DNA of 61,684 nucleotides from Parietichytrium sp. I65-24A (taxonomy: Eukaryota > Sar > Bigyra > Thraustochytrida > Thraustochytriidae). This document shows positions 51,393 through 61,162 of the stretch, piece by piece (position 1 is the first letter of the stretch; each line of letters opens with the position of its first letter). The stretch covers positions 1-61,684 of the forward strand of contig BLSF01000038.1 of the NCBI GenBank assembly GCA_012862575.1. The letters run 5' to 3'. The notes beneath the pieces are model-generated. The model did no database searches. It saw only the letters and a list, made by a program, of their open reading frames with translations, and was not told the DNA's origin. The position numbers and the translations under genes were made by a program.

Positions 51393-53840
51393 ATGGAAGT
51401 GCGCAAGCGCAAGTCGTTTGGCTCAGACGGTCACAAGAAGGGCGAAGCTTTTTCCAGAAGCCCGTCGCCAGAGGAGGCTAAAAGTGCTAAAAGATTACAA
51501 GGAGTCGTCTCGGACGTTTCAAGGGAACGCGGCGGTTGGGAGAATGGCTGCCAGGGAGAATTGGCCTCGGTAGAAGGAAGTGAAGATGGCACACGTCAGG
51601 ATCGTGACGACAACAACGATGATCTCGCGGCTCTGCTACTGCAGCAGAAAGGACAGAATCGGTTTGCAACTGCAGTGGAAACGGTTTCATCGATGACGTC
51701 AAAGTCTGGAGGGGAGCTTTTGTGGGAGAAGGCGAGGATGGGAAGGCAGCAAGCGCGACTAGGGAAAGTGCTTGCGGCGCTCCCCACTGGAGAGCATCAT
51801 GGAGGCGACTTCCACAGGTACATCGATGATAAGCGACGAAAACTTGCGCAACAAAGAATGGAAATGAAATCAAACTCTCAGCCGCAAATATTCAATGCCG
51901 ATATTGTGTGGATTAATGGCGAGACGTCGTTAGAGCCTCCTTTTTGGTCCGTGGATAAGTCAGTGTCGGAGCTGCTGCGCCACGGGGGCGCGTTCCGCGA
52001 CACCCTCTCCAAAGATGTTGGCATCGTTGTCTGTCGAAATTTGAATCACGAAAAAATCCACAAGGAGCTCACTACCAAGCGACGAAAGCAACGCTGGTTT
52101 GTCAAGCCCACCTGGCTCTCAGATTCCATAGCTGCAGGTGAACGTCTTCCCCCTGATCAGTACGTAATCGACGAGCTCAAGAAGGAGACCAATGCTCTTG
52201 GAGCTTTTCTTGTAAAAAATATTGCACAAACTTCAACTGGCCATGAACAAAAGAACGGCACCGTATCCCAAACTATGCTTTCAGTGCGGGTTCGTTGGTG
52301 TGATATGTATGCTCACGCAGTAGGAGCAGATCCCGAGGAGGCCAAGAAAATCGCGGTGTCGTTTCAAAACTCCATATTGTGGGCAGGCTCTGACTGGGAA
52401 GGTGTGGACCCCGTGGGGCTCGGGATTGCAAGTCTTCCGGAAAGTTTAAGAGCCAAGGTAAGGAGTTGCACCACTGAGCAGCGAGACAAGATACAGGCAG
52501 AGTTTCTCGAAGCTGCGTCAAAGGTCCTGAGCAACCCGTGTTTACTCAGCACTGACGAGCTCATGGGGCTTTATGCATCCAGCTCAGTAGAACTTGATAG
52601 CGATTGGGTGCATCTGCAATTTTGCGCAGAATTGCCCTCATCGGCTAGCATTTCCGTCGAGTCCTTGAGCAACGACGCTTCACTTGAGCTTTCCTTGACG
52701 GAAGAGCTACCCAAAGGGCACAAACCAGCGCACACAATGGCGGAGTGGGGCTTGGAACGAAGGTTTGGATGTACAAGTCCAGAGAAAGGGAACAGTGAGA
52801 TGATTGTTATCGAGATGATAGAAACACTGGTTGAAAAAATACTTCTTTGCGATGGCGGCGCCCTTGCGTGCGAGAATCCATCTTGGACTCTGGAGTGGTA
52901 CCATCAAAGGAGTTCCGAAGATCAGAGCCTTGGCCACCGATCGACTGGGCCGGTGTTCGGACATCCTTTCCAAGTTTCCCCGAATGCCATAGCAAGGAAT
53001 TTATTGCTTGGAGTCGCATTTACGAACGTGACCGGCCTGTATCTAGAATTAAGCCTTGGCACTATGGTGCGAGGCGCAAATGCAGCCAAAAGAAAAATGC
53101 CGCCACCTATCGTTGTCCACGACATCGTGTCCTCCTCTTCTGACGATGAAGCAGTTGTGGTGAACAAACGCGTTGGCGACGCCGTCAACCAAGCAGAAGC
53201 TCAATCTACTCCCAAAGGGTTCGATATGGAAGTCTGGAAAAGTCTGCCACCGCACATTCGTGAAGAACTTATGGTCGATATGACTCGTCAATCGCAAATG
53301 ACCGTTGATGAAGACCACGTCGCCGACAAAAAGGATGGCCAGGGAACGCTGGACTATTTCAGAAAACGGAAACACCCACCAGCCAGCGTACACTCGTACC
53401 GCAAGCAGTTGAGTGCTGCACGCCATCGGCTGTTGCCTCCAGAAGTTCTGAAAAAGCAAAAAATCGAGTCGCGAGACTATAAAGCGAGCGGGGCAAGTGC
53501 ATTGCAATCCGTTACTATTGAGTGTGAAGCGGAGGACCCCGAAGTGCCTGGTGTTTGCGAGGACGTTTCTGAGATCAGAGACGCACTGGTGGAGTATTTA
53601 GAAAACGAAAGTGTCTGGGAAGATGCTGACGACATTGTGCAATGCATGACAGCCTTTGTCGGGAACCTGATTCACGCAGGGAAACTCGTCAAGGTACAGT
53701 ACGTCATGAAGCTACTGAAATTTGAGTTGGGGTACAGAGCGCCAAAGTTGGGCGGGGCACTATGGGACCAAGTTGCTTGCAGAGTTCAGGAGCTATTTCA
53801 AGCAGAGTTTGGAAACCATCGAAGATTGGTGTTATTGTAG
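51393..53840 (+). CDS. REV1: REV1-like protein lacking the polymerase catalytic core
   Basis: REV1 normally inserts dCMP and acts as the scaffold of translesion synthesis. This 815-residue protein keeps the scaffold parts. There is a BRCT domain at about 165-257 (DIVWINGETS...LLRHGGAF...VGIVVCRNLNHEKI...WLSDSIAAGERLPPDQYVI). A segment at about 468-561 is like the polymerase little-finger domain (TLEWYH..., TGLYLELSLGTMV). A ubiquitin-binding motif lies at about 612-631 (SLPPHIREELMVDM). A C-terminal helical REV1-CTD lies at about 724-807. Between BRCT and little finger only ~210 residues exist. They contain neither the DxDCFF-type metal motif nor the SxDE motif of Y-family polymerases. The frame is intact, so this is not a broken gene. 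The family call rests on order and motifs. Confidence 0.75.
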   Translation: MEVRKRKSFGSDGHKKGEAFSRSPSPEEAKSAKRLQGVVSDVSRERGGWENGCQGELASVEGSEDGTRQDRDDNNDDLAALLLQQKGQNRFATAVETVSSMTSKSGGELLWEKARMGRQQARLGKVLAALPTGEHHGGDFHRYIDDKRRKLAQQRMEMKSNSQPQIFNADIVWINGETSLEPPFWSVDKSVSELLRHGGAFRDTLSKDVGIVVCRNLNHEKIHKELTTKRRKQRWFVKPTWLSDSIAAGERLPPDQYVIDELKKETNALGAFLVKNIAQTSTGHEQKNGTVSQTMLSVRVRWCDMYAHAVGADPEEAKKIAVSFQNSILWAGSDWEGVDPVGLGIASLPESLRAKVRSCTTEQRDKIQAEFLEAASKVLSNPCLLSTDELMGLYASSSVELDSDWVHLQFCAELPSSASISVESLSNDASLELSLTEELPKGHKPAHTMAEWGLERRFGCTSPEKGNSEMIVIEMIETLVEKILLCDGGALACENPSWTLEWYHQRSSEDQSLGHRSTGPVFGHPFQVSPNAIARNLLLGVAFTNVTGLYLELSLGTMVRGANAAKRKMPPPIVVHDIVSSSSDDEAVVVNKRVGDAVNQAEAQSTPKGFDMEVWKSLPPHIREELMVDMTRQSQMTVDEDHVADKKDGQGTLDYFRKRKHPPASVHSYRKQLSAARHRLLPPEVLKKQKIESRDYKASGASALQSVTIECEAEDPEVPGVCEDVSEIRDALVEYLENESVWEDADDIVQCMTAFVGNLIHAGKLVKVQYVMKLLKFELGYRAPKLGGALWDQVACRVQELFQAEFGNHRRLVLL

Positions 53841-54273
53841 TTTGGTCGTCAGAAGTCGCATTTGATCACCATTCGGGGACGAAATTGCAAAGACAACGAG
53901 ACGCCTGACCCAATTATTCCCAAGATGGAAACTATTATTTACGTTCAACTCCAAATTCAAAAGTTTAAAAAACAATTTGCCAATACTTTTGAAATCTGGC
54001 GCCGTGGGAAAGAGAGGGCTCTGGCTGGAAAATCCAACTGTTCGACGCACTTATTTTAACTGTAACATAACTGAAAATGACGTTTTGCATAGGCATGGCA
54101 CCTGTTAGGTGCGGATATTTTTGTTGCAATGATTTTCTGGCCTCTCCGTCGAAATCCGGTCGACGAGCCGCGGTATCCAACTGATTGTAGGTGTGTTACC
54201 ATGAGCATTTGATTGATGTCTGTCGGATTATAAATGCTAGCAAGTTTTTGTGATTTAATAATTGCAAATGGTT
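53841..54273. other. tail-to-tail spacer
   Basis: Contains the 3' UTRs of the REV1-like and RBBP4-like genes. Nothing else is seen. Confidence 0.4.
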
Positions 54274-55905
54274 CTATTGTTTTCCGACTATAGTGTCCAG
54301 GCGCTTGAGATAGTTTGCGTCTTGGGCCTTCGTCAAAAGTTCGGAGATCCGCCAGGCTTGCATAGTACCTCCGGGCCCGGTCTGCCCATCATCAGAGACT
54401 GTGAGGAACATCCATGGCTCAAGATGATCCCAATCAAAGTCTGTGAGCATGGACTTGTGCCCAGCATGGGCGAAGTACAAATCCGAAGGAGATCCAAGCT
54501 CTTCGAACTTCCAAATTTTTAAGAGAGGCTCATCTCCGGAGCTAGCCAAGAAATGTTTTGAGTGTGGGGACCAACGGAGATTCACAACCTCGGTGTCATG
54601 GGCTTTCCACTTATGCACAATCGCCGGATGCAATTCACTACCACTCGATGCCGAGCTTCCGCCCAGCTTTCGGCAGTCAAGTATGGACTCAAACCCGCCT
54701 TCCCCACCTATCGCTGCGTAGTTTACATCGTGAGGATTCCACGCGCAGCTATGAAGAGCTCCTCCTTGGGCGTTGGAAACACTGTGCACCGGGTCAGAAC
54801 CTTGACGAGTGTCCCACAGCAGCACGAGGCCGTCATAACCGACGGACATACATTCGTTTCCTTGCACAGCTGGATTGAACGCACAAGCTCCCACGGCTTT
54901 GGTGTGGCCTTTAAGTTGTGCAGAGGGTTGTAATCGGTCAGCATTTTGCAAGTCCGGAGACAACTCCACGGAACTTCCTGCGGATCCGCGCGAGAGAGTG
55001 TCGGCAATGTTCCATATACAAATTTGGCCGTCTTCGCACCCGCTGACGATGTGGTCGCTGGTTGCCGAAAATTCAAGAGCCCGGTTCCCTTTGCTTTCAT
55101 GCCCCGTTAGCACTAAATCAGGCATGCTCGCGTTTGCTTCCTTTAAGCCCGTCAGCTTAGATGCGGTCGTAGCCGGCGTCGTCGGCGGAAGATTTTCACC
55201 GGCACTTGCACTCTCCAAACTGGTAGTTTGTAGAGAAAGCTGTCGCGATGAACGATCAGGCTGTTTCTCGGTATCCCAGAGGAAGACCATCGGGGTATCA
55301 TTCTGCGTCGCCACCAAATGAGCGCTCCGGTGGGAGCACCGAAGTCGGCGCACCTCTCCTGGGTGGACCAGTTTTTTTGTGATGGTTACGCGCGAAGACT
55401 TGTTCGTGTCTGCGAAACGATTTATATACTTTCTATTGGATGTGTTGGGCTCGTGCATATCGAGCGTCCCCACGAAGAGCCTACAGCTATGCCCCTTTCC
55501 CCACTTGTTTGTCGCTGCGTCGTATTGGGTGTCAGACCGACTTGAAAAGTATACCGTCCTGACTTTACTGTATTCTGCTTGCGCTGCCGGGGCAGCGCTG
55601 AAGGCGCAGCTTAGCGACGCCCACGACAGGCTATGGTACACGACGGCATCATAGAGCATGGCGATGTTCTTTTTCCAGCCCACAAACGCCTCGTCAGGGT
55701 CGTCGCCGGCCGTGCCTTTCCCCCCTTTCTGCCCCTGTCGGCCACCACTCGCTCCGCCGCGGCTCGGCGTGCCATTCCCGTGCGCGCGCGAGGACTTTTG
55801 CGACACAGCATTGATGAACGCCGTCTCCGCTGTACTCGTGCGCACTCTCTTCCCCGTAAGGATATTTGAGAACGACAGGTCGCTCAGCTCCCTCTGCGCC
55901 GACAT
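54274..55905 (-). CDS. RBBP4/MSI1-like WD40 histone-binding protein
   Basis: 543 residues in one exon. The N-terminal ~75 residues are Ser/Gly-rich. The histone-binding entry helix then follows (DEAFVGWKKNIAMLYDAVVYHSLSWASL), corresponding to the EEYKIWKKNTPFLYDLVM-type helix of RBBP4/MSI1. A WD40 propeller follows, with blades such as LVATQNDTPMVFLWD, HIVSGCEDGQICIWNI, CMSVGYDGLVLLWDT and FLASSGDEPLLKIWKF. The last blade has DHLEPWMFLTVSDDG. Relatives are subunits of CAF-1, PRC2, NuRD and HAT1 complexes and bind histones H3-H4. This copy is longer (RBBP4 is ~425 residues), with an N-terminal extension and a ~60-residue insert between blades. It could be a divergent paralogue. Confidence 0.82.
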   Translation of the reverse strand: MSAQRELSDLSFSNILTGKRVRTSTAETAFINAVSQKSSRAHGNGTPSRGGASGGRQGQKGGKGTAGDDPDEAFVGWKKNIAMLYDAVVYHSLSWASLSCAFSAAPAAQAEYSKVRTVYFSSRSDTQYDAATNKWGKGHSCRLFVGTLDMHEPNTSNRKYINRFADTNKSSRVTITKKLVHPGEVRRLRCSHRSAHLVATQNDTPMVFLWDTEKQPDRSSRQLSLQTTSLESASAGENLPPTTPATTASKLTGLKEANASMPDLVLTGHESKGNRALEFSATSDHIVSGCEDGQICIWNIADTLSRGSAGSSVELSPDLQNADRLQPSAQLKGHTKAVGACAFNPAVQGNECMSVGYDGLVLLWDTRQGSDPVHSVSNAQGGALHSCAWNPHDVNYAAIGGEGGFESILDCRKLGGSSASSGSELHPAIVHKWKAHDTEVVNLRWSPHSKHFLASSGDEPLLKIWKFEELGSPSDLYFAHAGHKSMLTDFDWDHLEPWMFLTVSDDGQTGPGGTMQAWRISELLTKAQDANYLKRLDTIVGKQ

Positions 55906-55916
55906 CTCTCCGTGCT

Positions 55917-55969
<53 letters not shown>

Positions 55970-56612
55970 CGTTCACAAGCGCTCAGCGCAGAGTGTGGGC
56001 AGGAGAGAGCAGGACAGGAGACTTGCGAGAGTGCGAGCACGGAGAGCAATTTCCTCTCGCGAGACTCTCTCCCATGCGTGGCCTGTGCTGCCACCGAATT
56101 AGCGCGAGACGTCCGCCCGTGGGTCGCGCTCAGCCTGCGCTATCCGGTCTTGCGGTTTTGTGGCTCTGTGGTTTTGTGGTGCGGGCTCAGATATGCGCAA
56201 GCGTGCGAACGAACGTGTACTGTCAGTACTCACTTGTCAATTGTCAAAGTCACTAAGTGTATCAGCGGTGTCTGTGGATGTCTGTGGTGGACGATGGTGG
56301 ATGGGTGGGATGCGTAGATTTTGGCATAGAAACCATAGGCGGCGCATGGGCCAAAAGCTGCTCGGATATAATGGACTTTCTCGCATGGCCTGGTTGTCGC
56401 AGATTTCGTGCCATGCAACGCTTTGATGTCTTTGATGGCTTGAGCGCGGAGAGCATCGACCAAGTGACATTGCGGTGAACCGAGTCGAGCGTTTCCGAAG
56501 TGCACAAAGCGGGGCCGTGAGTCGGCCAGGAAAGCATTTCATGCAAAGCTGGTGCGGGAACAGCCAGCCGTTTGGGCCAAGCCGGCATGGAGCGCGAGGC
56601 TCTGGGACAAGT
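55906..56612. other. spacer with CAA repeat
   Basis: Upstream of the RBBP4-like gene and downstream of the methyltransferase gene. It contains a (CAA)n array at 55931-55970 preceded by CAC units, and one GTACTGTCAGTAC motif at 56217-56229. The short reading frames here have no protein-family signature. Confidence 0.45.
55922..55970. repeat. (CAC)n(CAA)n microsatellite
   Basis: Three CAC units are followed by about thirteen CAA units, immediately upstream of the RBBP4-like start codon on the other strand. Confidence 0.95.
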
Positions 56613-57305
56613 TCAAGGCGAGAGTAAGCGCATTTCGAGTATTCGAATGGCATCAAAGTCTGGTTCGGAGTATGGACTAGAGAGTAGAACGCTGTCTGGG
56701 GATGGCGTGTTTAACGCGGTGATCTGCATACCCCAGCGCATCGCGTGCTCCTCGAACTGCGAAGATTGATGGTCGTCACGGTCATGAATGGCACACAAAA
56801 AGCGAGCCTGAGCCTTGCCCTGGCGTTGCGAGTCTCCGAGAATGAAGTATACCGTGGAGAGTAAGTCGTTCACGTGCTCCTCAAAGTCGGTCTCTTGGCC
56901 TGGCGCTTTCCGTTCGCAATACACGAGGTCCGCGCCCAAAACTAGGTCAACGCCGCCAAGTGAAGTGACTTTGTTTTTCACATCTGTGGAAAATTCGCCC
57001 CACGGCAAGGCAAATTTTGCGTCAAGCTGAAATTCCCACGCCTCCACCACTTGCTCTACATCCGTCGCAGCTACAAAGCTCCGCGCGCTTGCATGGACGA
57101 CCCGCGCCGGGATTGCTGACCTTCCTGCGCCAATCTCCAGAACCACGCCGCCTTTCAACGCCTCTCTGCTCTGCCACAGCAAGCTGCCCAGCGCCAAACT
57201 CGCTGGCCAGGCAATCACATTCTCAACAGGACCGTCTGGCAGTGATCCGGTTCCACACTGCACTTGGCATCTCTCGCCGCGGTCGTCCTCGAAAGTCGCG
57301 AGCAT
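56613..57305 (-). CDS. METTL21/FAM86-type class I methyltransferase
   Basis: Predicted SAM-dependent protein lysine methyltransferase of the Methyltransf_16 family. 230 residues from the ATG at 57305. The N terminus has VENVIAWPASLALGSLLWQ, matching the WPAS/LA helix that precedes the SAM fold in this family. The SAM-binding motif I is VLEIGAGRSAIPARV near 54-68, an acidic strand end (ATDVEQ) near 78-83, and DLVLGADLVYCE near 117-128 is motif post-I/II. The length is typical for METTL21/METTL23-like enzymes. The substrate cannot be told. The spacer to the J1-crystallin-like gene is about 350 bp. Confidence 0.82.
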   Translation of the reverse strand: MLATFEDDRGERCQVQCGTGSLPDGPVENVIAWPASLALGSLLWQSREALKGGVVLEIGAGRSAIPARVVHASARSFVAATDVEQVVEAWEFQLDAKFALPWGEFSTDVKNKVTSLGGVDLVLGADLVYCERKAPGQETDFEEHVNDLLSTVYFILGDSQRQGKAQARFLCAIHDRDDHQSSQFEEHAMRWGMQITALNTPSPDSVLLSSPYSEPDFDAIRILEMRLLSP

Positions 57306-57652
57306 CGATTCTACTCTACTTTGATGCTTGCGTCTGCACCTGCTTTTCCCTTTTCACTTCTCCCTTCTCCTCCCACCATTTCCTCAGTTTCGAGGTTTAC
57401 TTTAGCATACTTTCGCACCTTCTCAAAGTCTGTATTTGTAATTGCTTATACTTCTAAGGAGTAATTACCGTTCATGTAATGTGCGACTCGGATTGCTTGC
57501 TGTCAACGCTGTCAAGCGAAATGAGAGTGAATGTCGTGTGAGCAGAATTGATCAGTCTGGCAGAGAAGAGAAAAAGGGGTTGCTCTAGTTAATTTAAAAA
57601 CATGTCTTGTTGAAGAGGTAAACCATTGGATACAGATTGAGAGAGGCTTGTT

Positions 57653-58855
57653 TCACTTGGAGAGCCACTGCAAGGACTGAACGAACGAGCGAACCTCATC
57701 CTGGAGCTGTTTGTTTTGCGACGGAGCTAGGTCCTGCACGAGGTCTTTTGGGAGATTGGAGAAGCCGATCTCAGCACCCCATAGAGCTCCCAAGAGAGCG
57801 CCGCTCGCTACATTTTCGCCGCCGCGATTGGCGTTTGCCAAGACCCCCGCTCGGAAACCTTCGCCGACATCCTGTAGTCCGCCACCCTCAGCGTATTTGT
57901 ACGCCATATTGAGCATAGCTGGGAACGCAGAGTTCAAATAGCAGGCTGTGAGGGTGTCTGCTTCTTCCGCGGTTCGCGAATCAATTTTGTGCCGCATCTT
58001 GGATCCAGCTTGAACTACAGCGTCTCTCAAATTCGACCTCTCAGTCACTACATCCAACAACATCTCCGCGAACACTTGAACGTAACGCTCGGCCTCTGGG
58101 CTATCTCTTGTCAGCCTCAGCATTTGACGGCCATTTCGAATAGCATTTTCACGGTTGCCAGTTGCAAGAAGAACTGGTATCACCGTGACCAGGGCATCGA
58201 TCGTGTCCACGTTGTGGTGATCGTTGTCAGGGCAGTCCTCCAGCTTTTGGCCGGATGCATAGTTGGCGAAGAACATGCGGTGGCAAGTCCCACAATACGT
58301 GTCGTTGTGCGAATCCGGTGTGGTCATGAACGCGACATAGTCTTGCAAAATGGGTTCCGGCTTGAATTCCCCGCCGCAGTCTGTCATAACAACCATCGCG
58401 CGTCTGGCCAGCAGCCCTTCGAGAGTATTGTCGCCGGCATTCAGCAAGTTGTGGTAATGAGTGTCCGCACCTGGGGCCCAAAAGTGCTTCTTACCATGGA
58501 AAATCACGTTGCCAATGACATCGCCCTTAAAGCTTCCCCTCCCGCCGCCCCCGGTGTTGCTCTTGGACATGATCGACCCAGGCAGCCTCTGCACCGGTTT
58601 CGTATACCCTGTAATTCGTTCACCGTAGAGCTGCACAACTTGCCTTGCTCCGCCGTAGAACCAATGCGTGGGCGCCGCCATGGCATCTCCCACCAGCATG
58701 CCCACCAGCGCGCCGAGGACTCTATCCTCCACACCTGCGGGCATCCCGCCCGCGCACGTGCGCACCTCTTCGCCGCTGCTCATCGCACGATGCCCAAATC
58801 CTGCGTTGCAAGCCAACACAACGCTTGCCAACCACGCCCGCGCTCTCCTCAACAT
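57653..58855 (-). CDS. ADP-ribosylglycohydrolase-fold protein, J1-crystallin/SelJ-like
   Basis: 400 residues from the ATG at 58855; the upstream open frame is only repeat-derived. The ADP-ribosylglycohydrolase fold is indicated by ALVGMLVGDAMAAPTHW near residue 50 and the closing GALLGALWGAEIG near 355-367. The intermediate HNDTYCGTCHRMFFANYASG and DNDHHNVDTIDALVTVIPVL segments resemble J1 crystallin and selenoprotein J rather than ARH1/ARH3. The usual TDDT and GxDTDT metal motifs are not present: the corresponding places read HNDT and RGGENVA. Hydrolase activity is therefore doubtful. A leading segment (MLRRARAWLASVVLACNAGFGHRAMSS) could be a targeting peptide. It is divergent from ADAT1. 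Confidence 0.75.
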   Translation of the reverse strand: MLRRARAWLASVVLACNAGFGHRAMSSGEEVRTCAGGMPAGVEDRVLGALVGMLVGDAMAAPTHWFYGGARQVVQLYGERITGYTKPVQRLPGSIMSKSNTGGGGRGSFKGDVIGNVIFHGKKHFWAPGADTHYHNLLNAGDNTLEGLLARRAMVVMTDCGGEFKPEPILQDYVAFMTTPDSHNDTYCGTCHRMFFANYASGQKLEDCPDNDHHNVDTIDALVTVIPVLLATGNRENAIRNGRQMLRLTRDSPEAERYVQVFAEMLLDVVTERSNLRDAVVQAGSKMRHKIDSRTAEEADTLTACYLNSAFPAMLNMAYKYAEGGGLQDVGEGFRAGVLANANRGGENVASGALLGALWGAEIGFSNLPKDLVQDLAPSQNKQLQDEVRSFVQSLQWLSK

Positions 58856-59679
58856 ACGCAGAACCCAGATTTCAGAACCAAGAATCAGTATCAAGAACCA
58901 AGAACCAAACACCAAGAACCAAGACGACGTTCGGAAATGGGGTACTCGAGTACACGACGATGAATCTTTCTTCTTTATGCCTTTCCTATTCGCCGATTGC
59001 AAAATTTGCAACAAGTGCACCAGCTTCCTCACACCTTACGCAATAGCATATGCACAGTCGCTAGGACCTCCTCCCTCAAGTGGGATCGTGGCAGAAAAAT
59101 CACTGCATTCCGGTAGTCTAAAGGAATAAGATAGTGAATAGTAGCGTCAGGAGATGATAGGAGTCTCGATCTAGTAGCCTCTCCATTAAAATTAAAATTA
59201 AATATCTATTAATAGTGACTCTAACTCTAGCTAGTCTAGCTACACTCCCCACGACTCTGAACAAAGAATGAAGAACTCGACGAGCCTTCATTTGTTCTCC
59301 GAAGAAGGAAGAACTCGACGAGCCTTCCTTTATTCTCTAAAGCCTCCCAATGGGCGCGGTAAGTGATCCTACTACCTACCTACCTCCTAGCTAGCGAGCT
59401 AAAGTGGAAGCGTCCGCGGGTACACACCCGCAGTAAAACTTTCTGAGGAGCCAGCCAGTACTGTTTGTCCAATGAAGGAAACGGTCCGCAAGTCGGCTGA
59501 GAGAGACTTACAGTTAATCTAATTTAACCTTGGTTGTAGGAGCGTTTGAGTGAGCAAGAGTGAGCAAGAGTGACAGAAAAGACCAGAACCGCCTTTCGTC
59601 ATCGGAATTCAGCTTGCCTTGACCGCAAAAACAGTGCTTTTGGTCAGAGAAAAGCAGCGCCCAAAATATCTGAGCCACA
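58856..59679. other. divergent spacer with heptamer repeats
   Basis: Promoter region between the J1-crystallin-like gene and ADAT1. It carries the AGAACCA heptamer array at about 58870-58925. No coding sequence is supported. Confidence 0.45.
58870..58925. repeat. 7-bp AAGAACC-type degenerate array
   Basis: On the minus strand the units read TTGGTTC, with variants TTGGTGT and TTGATAC. About eight units are present, ending 15 bp before the J1-crystallin-like ATG. Confidence 0.88.
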
Positions 59680-61029
59680 ATGCGGAGCGCAGAAAAGTCC
59701 CGCGAGAGTACGTGCGCATGGGCCGACACGGTAGCTAACGCGGTTCTCTCAGTTGCTCGTTCTCTGCGCGAGGAGACTTCACAGGGCAATGGCGCAGACG
59801 AGGAGCGATGCGAAGAACAGACAGTGATTGCCGGCGTGGTGCTGGCACATCATGGTGAAGACGGAAACGTGAGTTCGATTAGAGTCGCCACGGTCGGCAT
59901 TGGGACCAAGTTCATGGGAATGCCGGAGGTGGCAAAGGACAGGGAGCTGGGGCAGCGAATTCACGACTCGCATGCAGAGATCCTCGCGCGAAGAGGTCTT
60001 TTGCGGGCGATGCTTGAGGACGCTGCCTGTCTAGAGGAGGCAAAGTCGCAGAAGGGCGAGCTTCTTGAGAGGTTACCAGATCGCGATGATTCGATGTGCA
60101 GTGTGTCGCACTTGCCTCGCTACAGAATTCGTAGAGACCTGAGCGTCCATTTCTATACAAGCACAACACCATGCGGGAATTCAACTGTGAGGCGCTGGGG
60201 AACCGGGAAGCGCGAAAAAAGACTGGAAGCGTACGACGACAAGCCTCTTGTATGGCCTGAACTTTCTCACGAAAAGATAGACTTGAATCCGCGCAAAGAG
60301 GGCCAAATTGCCATGTGCTGCAAACGATGCCCGACGGTGTTAGAGTCAAGCGATGTGAATGTCGGAGCCGACCGGCCCCCGGAGAAACAAACTTTTGCTC
60401 CTGGCACTGTTGATCCAGCAAGTGGAGAGGGGTGCATCTTGTCATGCAGCGATAAAATGGCCATATGGAACGCATGCGGCTTGCAAGGAGCGATCTTAAG
60501 CTCTATTCTGGAGCCGGTCTATCTGTCCACAATCGTAGTTGGCCGCAAATTTAGCCGCAAGCATTTAAGCAGGGCTGTCTGTTGCAGGTTGCAAGAGATT
60601 CCCAGAGTTGGAGCGTACGAGCTGCACCACCCGACATTGTTGGGCACTAGTGTAAAGGTAAACGAAGGCGCCATCACACAAACCTCCAAAGCAAGCTTCA
60701 CAAACACAAGAGCGGACTGCTGGTTCCAGATGAACGAAGGAAAACAAGTTCACTTGATTATTAATGCGTTGGAAGGGACATCATCCGCAGATGGTAGTAT
60801 TTTGGAAATCTCTCGGTATTCCTTGAGCGAGAGAGTGGCTCAGGTATTCCCGCAATTGCGCAACCGCGAACTCAAGTCATGCACGCCAGAGTCTCTGCAA
60901 TATCGGGAGATGAAAGCTTTCGCAAAGGAGATCATGTCTAGCCGCGACACTCCAGCCTTTGCCCTTCGTCCAAAGAAGCGTCAACGAAATCGTCGCAAAG
61001 AAACAAGTGACATTCAGAGCAACACATGA
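59680..61029 (+). CDS. ADAT1: tRNA-specific adenosine deaminase 1 (ADAT1/Tad1)
   Basis: Deaminates adenosine 37 of tRNA-Ala to inosine. The single exon from ATG 59680 gives 449 residues. The zinc deaminase domain is of the ADAR type. His98 and the proton-shuttle Glu100 lie in DSHAEILARR, Cys165 in TTPCGNS and Cys256 in LSCSDKMA. GTKFMG upstream is typical of the ADAR/ADAT1 fold. No double-stranded RNA-binding domain is present, which separates it from ADARs. The C-terminal tail is basic (RPKKRQRNRRKET) and may bind RNA or direct nuclear import. Yeast Tad1 is 400 residues and human ADAT1 502, so the length fits. Confidence 0.93.
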   Translation: MRSAEKSRESTCAWADTVANAVLSVARSLREETSQGNGADEERCEEQTVIAGVVLAHHGEDGNVSSIRVATVGIGTKFMGMPEVAKDRELGQRIHDSHAEILARRGLLRAMLEDAACLEEAKSQKGELLERLPDRDDSMCSVSHLPRYRIRRDLSVHFYTSTTPCGNSTVRRWGTGKREKRLEAYDDKPLVWPELSHEKIDLNPRKEGQIAMCCKRCPTVLESSDVNVGADRPPEKQTFAPGTVDPASGEGCILSCSDKMAIWNACGLQGAILSSILEPVYLSTIVVGRKFSRKHLSRAVCCRLQEIPRVGAYELHHPTLLGTSVKVNEGAITQTSKASFTNTRADCWFQMNEGKQVHLIINALEGTSSADGSILEISRYSLSERVAQVFPQLRNRELKSCTPESLQYREMKAFAKEIMSSRDTPAFALRPKKRQRNRRKETSDIQSNT

Positions 61030-61162
61030 CAGTCCAATACTGGTTCGCATATTATATGGATGAATGCGATGTGGTTGCCCTTGTGTTGTCGCGATCAGTC
61101 AGGAGGGAGGGCTTGCAGAGTCGATGCGCAAGACTGCACACGAACGACGACTTCTCGTCACT

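Noticed and set aside
56237-56656. 139-codon minus-strand frame upstream of the RBBP4-like gene
   Set aside because: Overlaps the end of the methyltransferase gene and has no family signature.
57989-58963. 324-codon plus-strand frame opposite the J1-crystallin-like gene
   Set aside because: Overlaps a recognised fold and runs into the repeat; no protein-family pattern.
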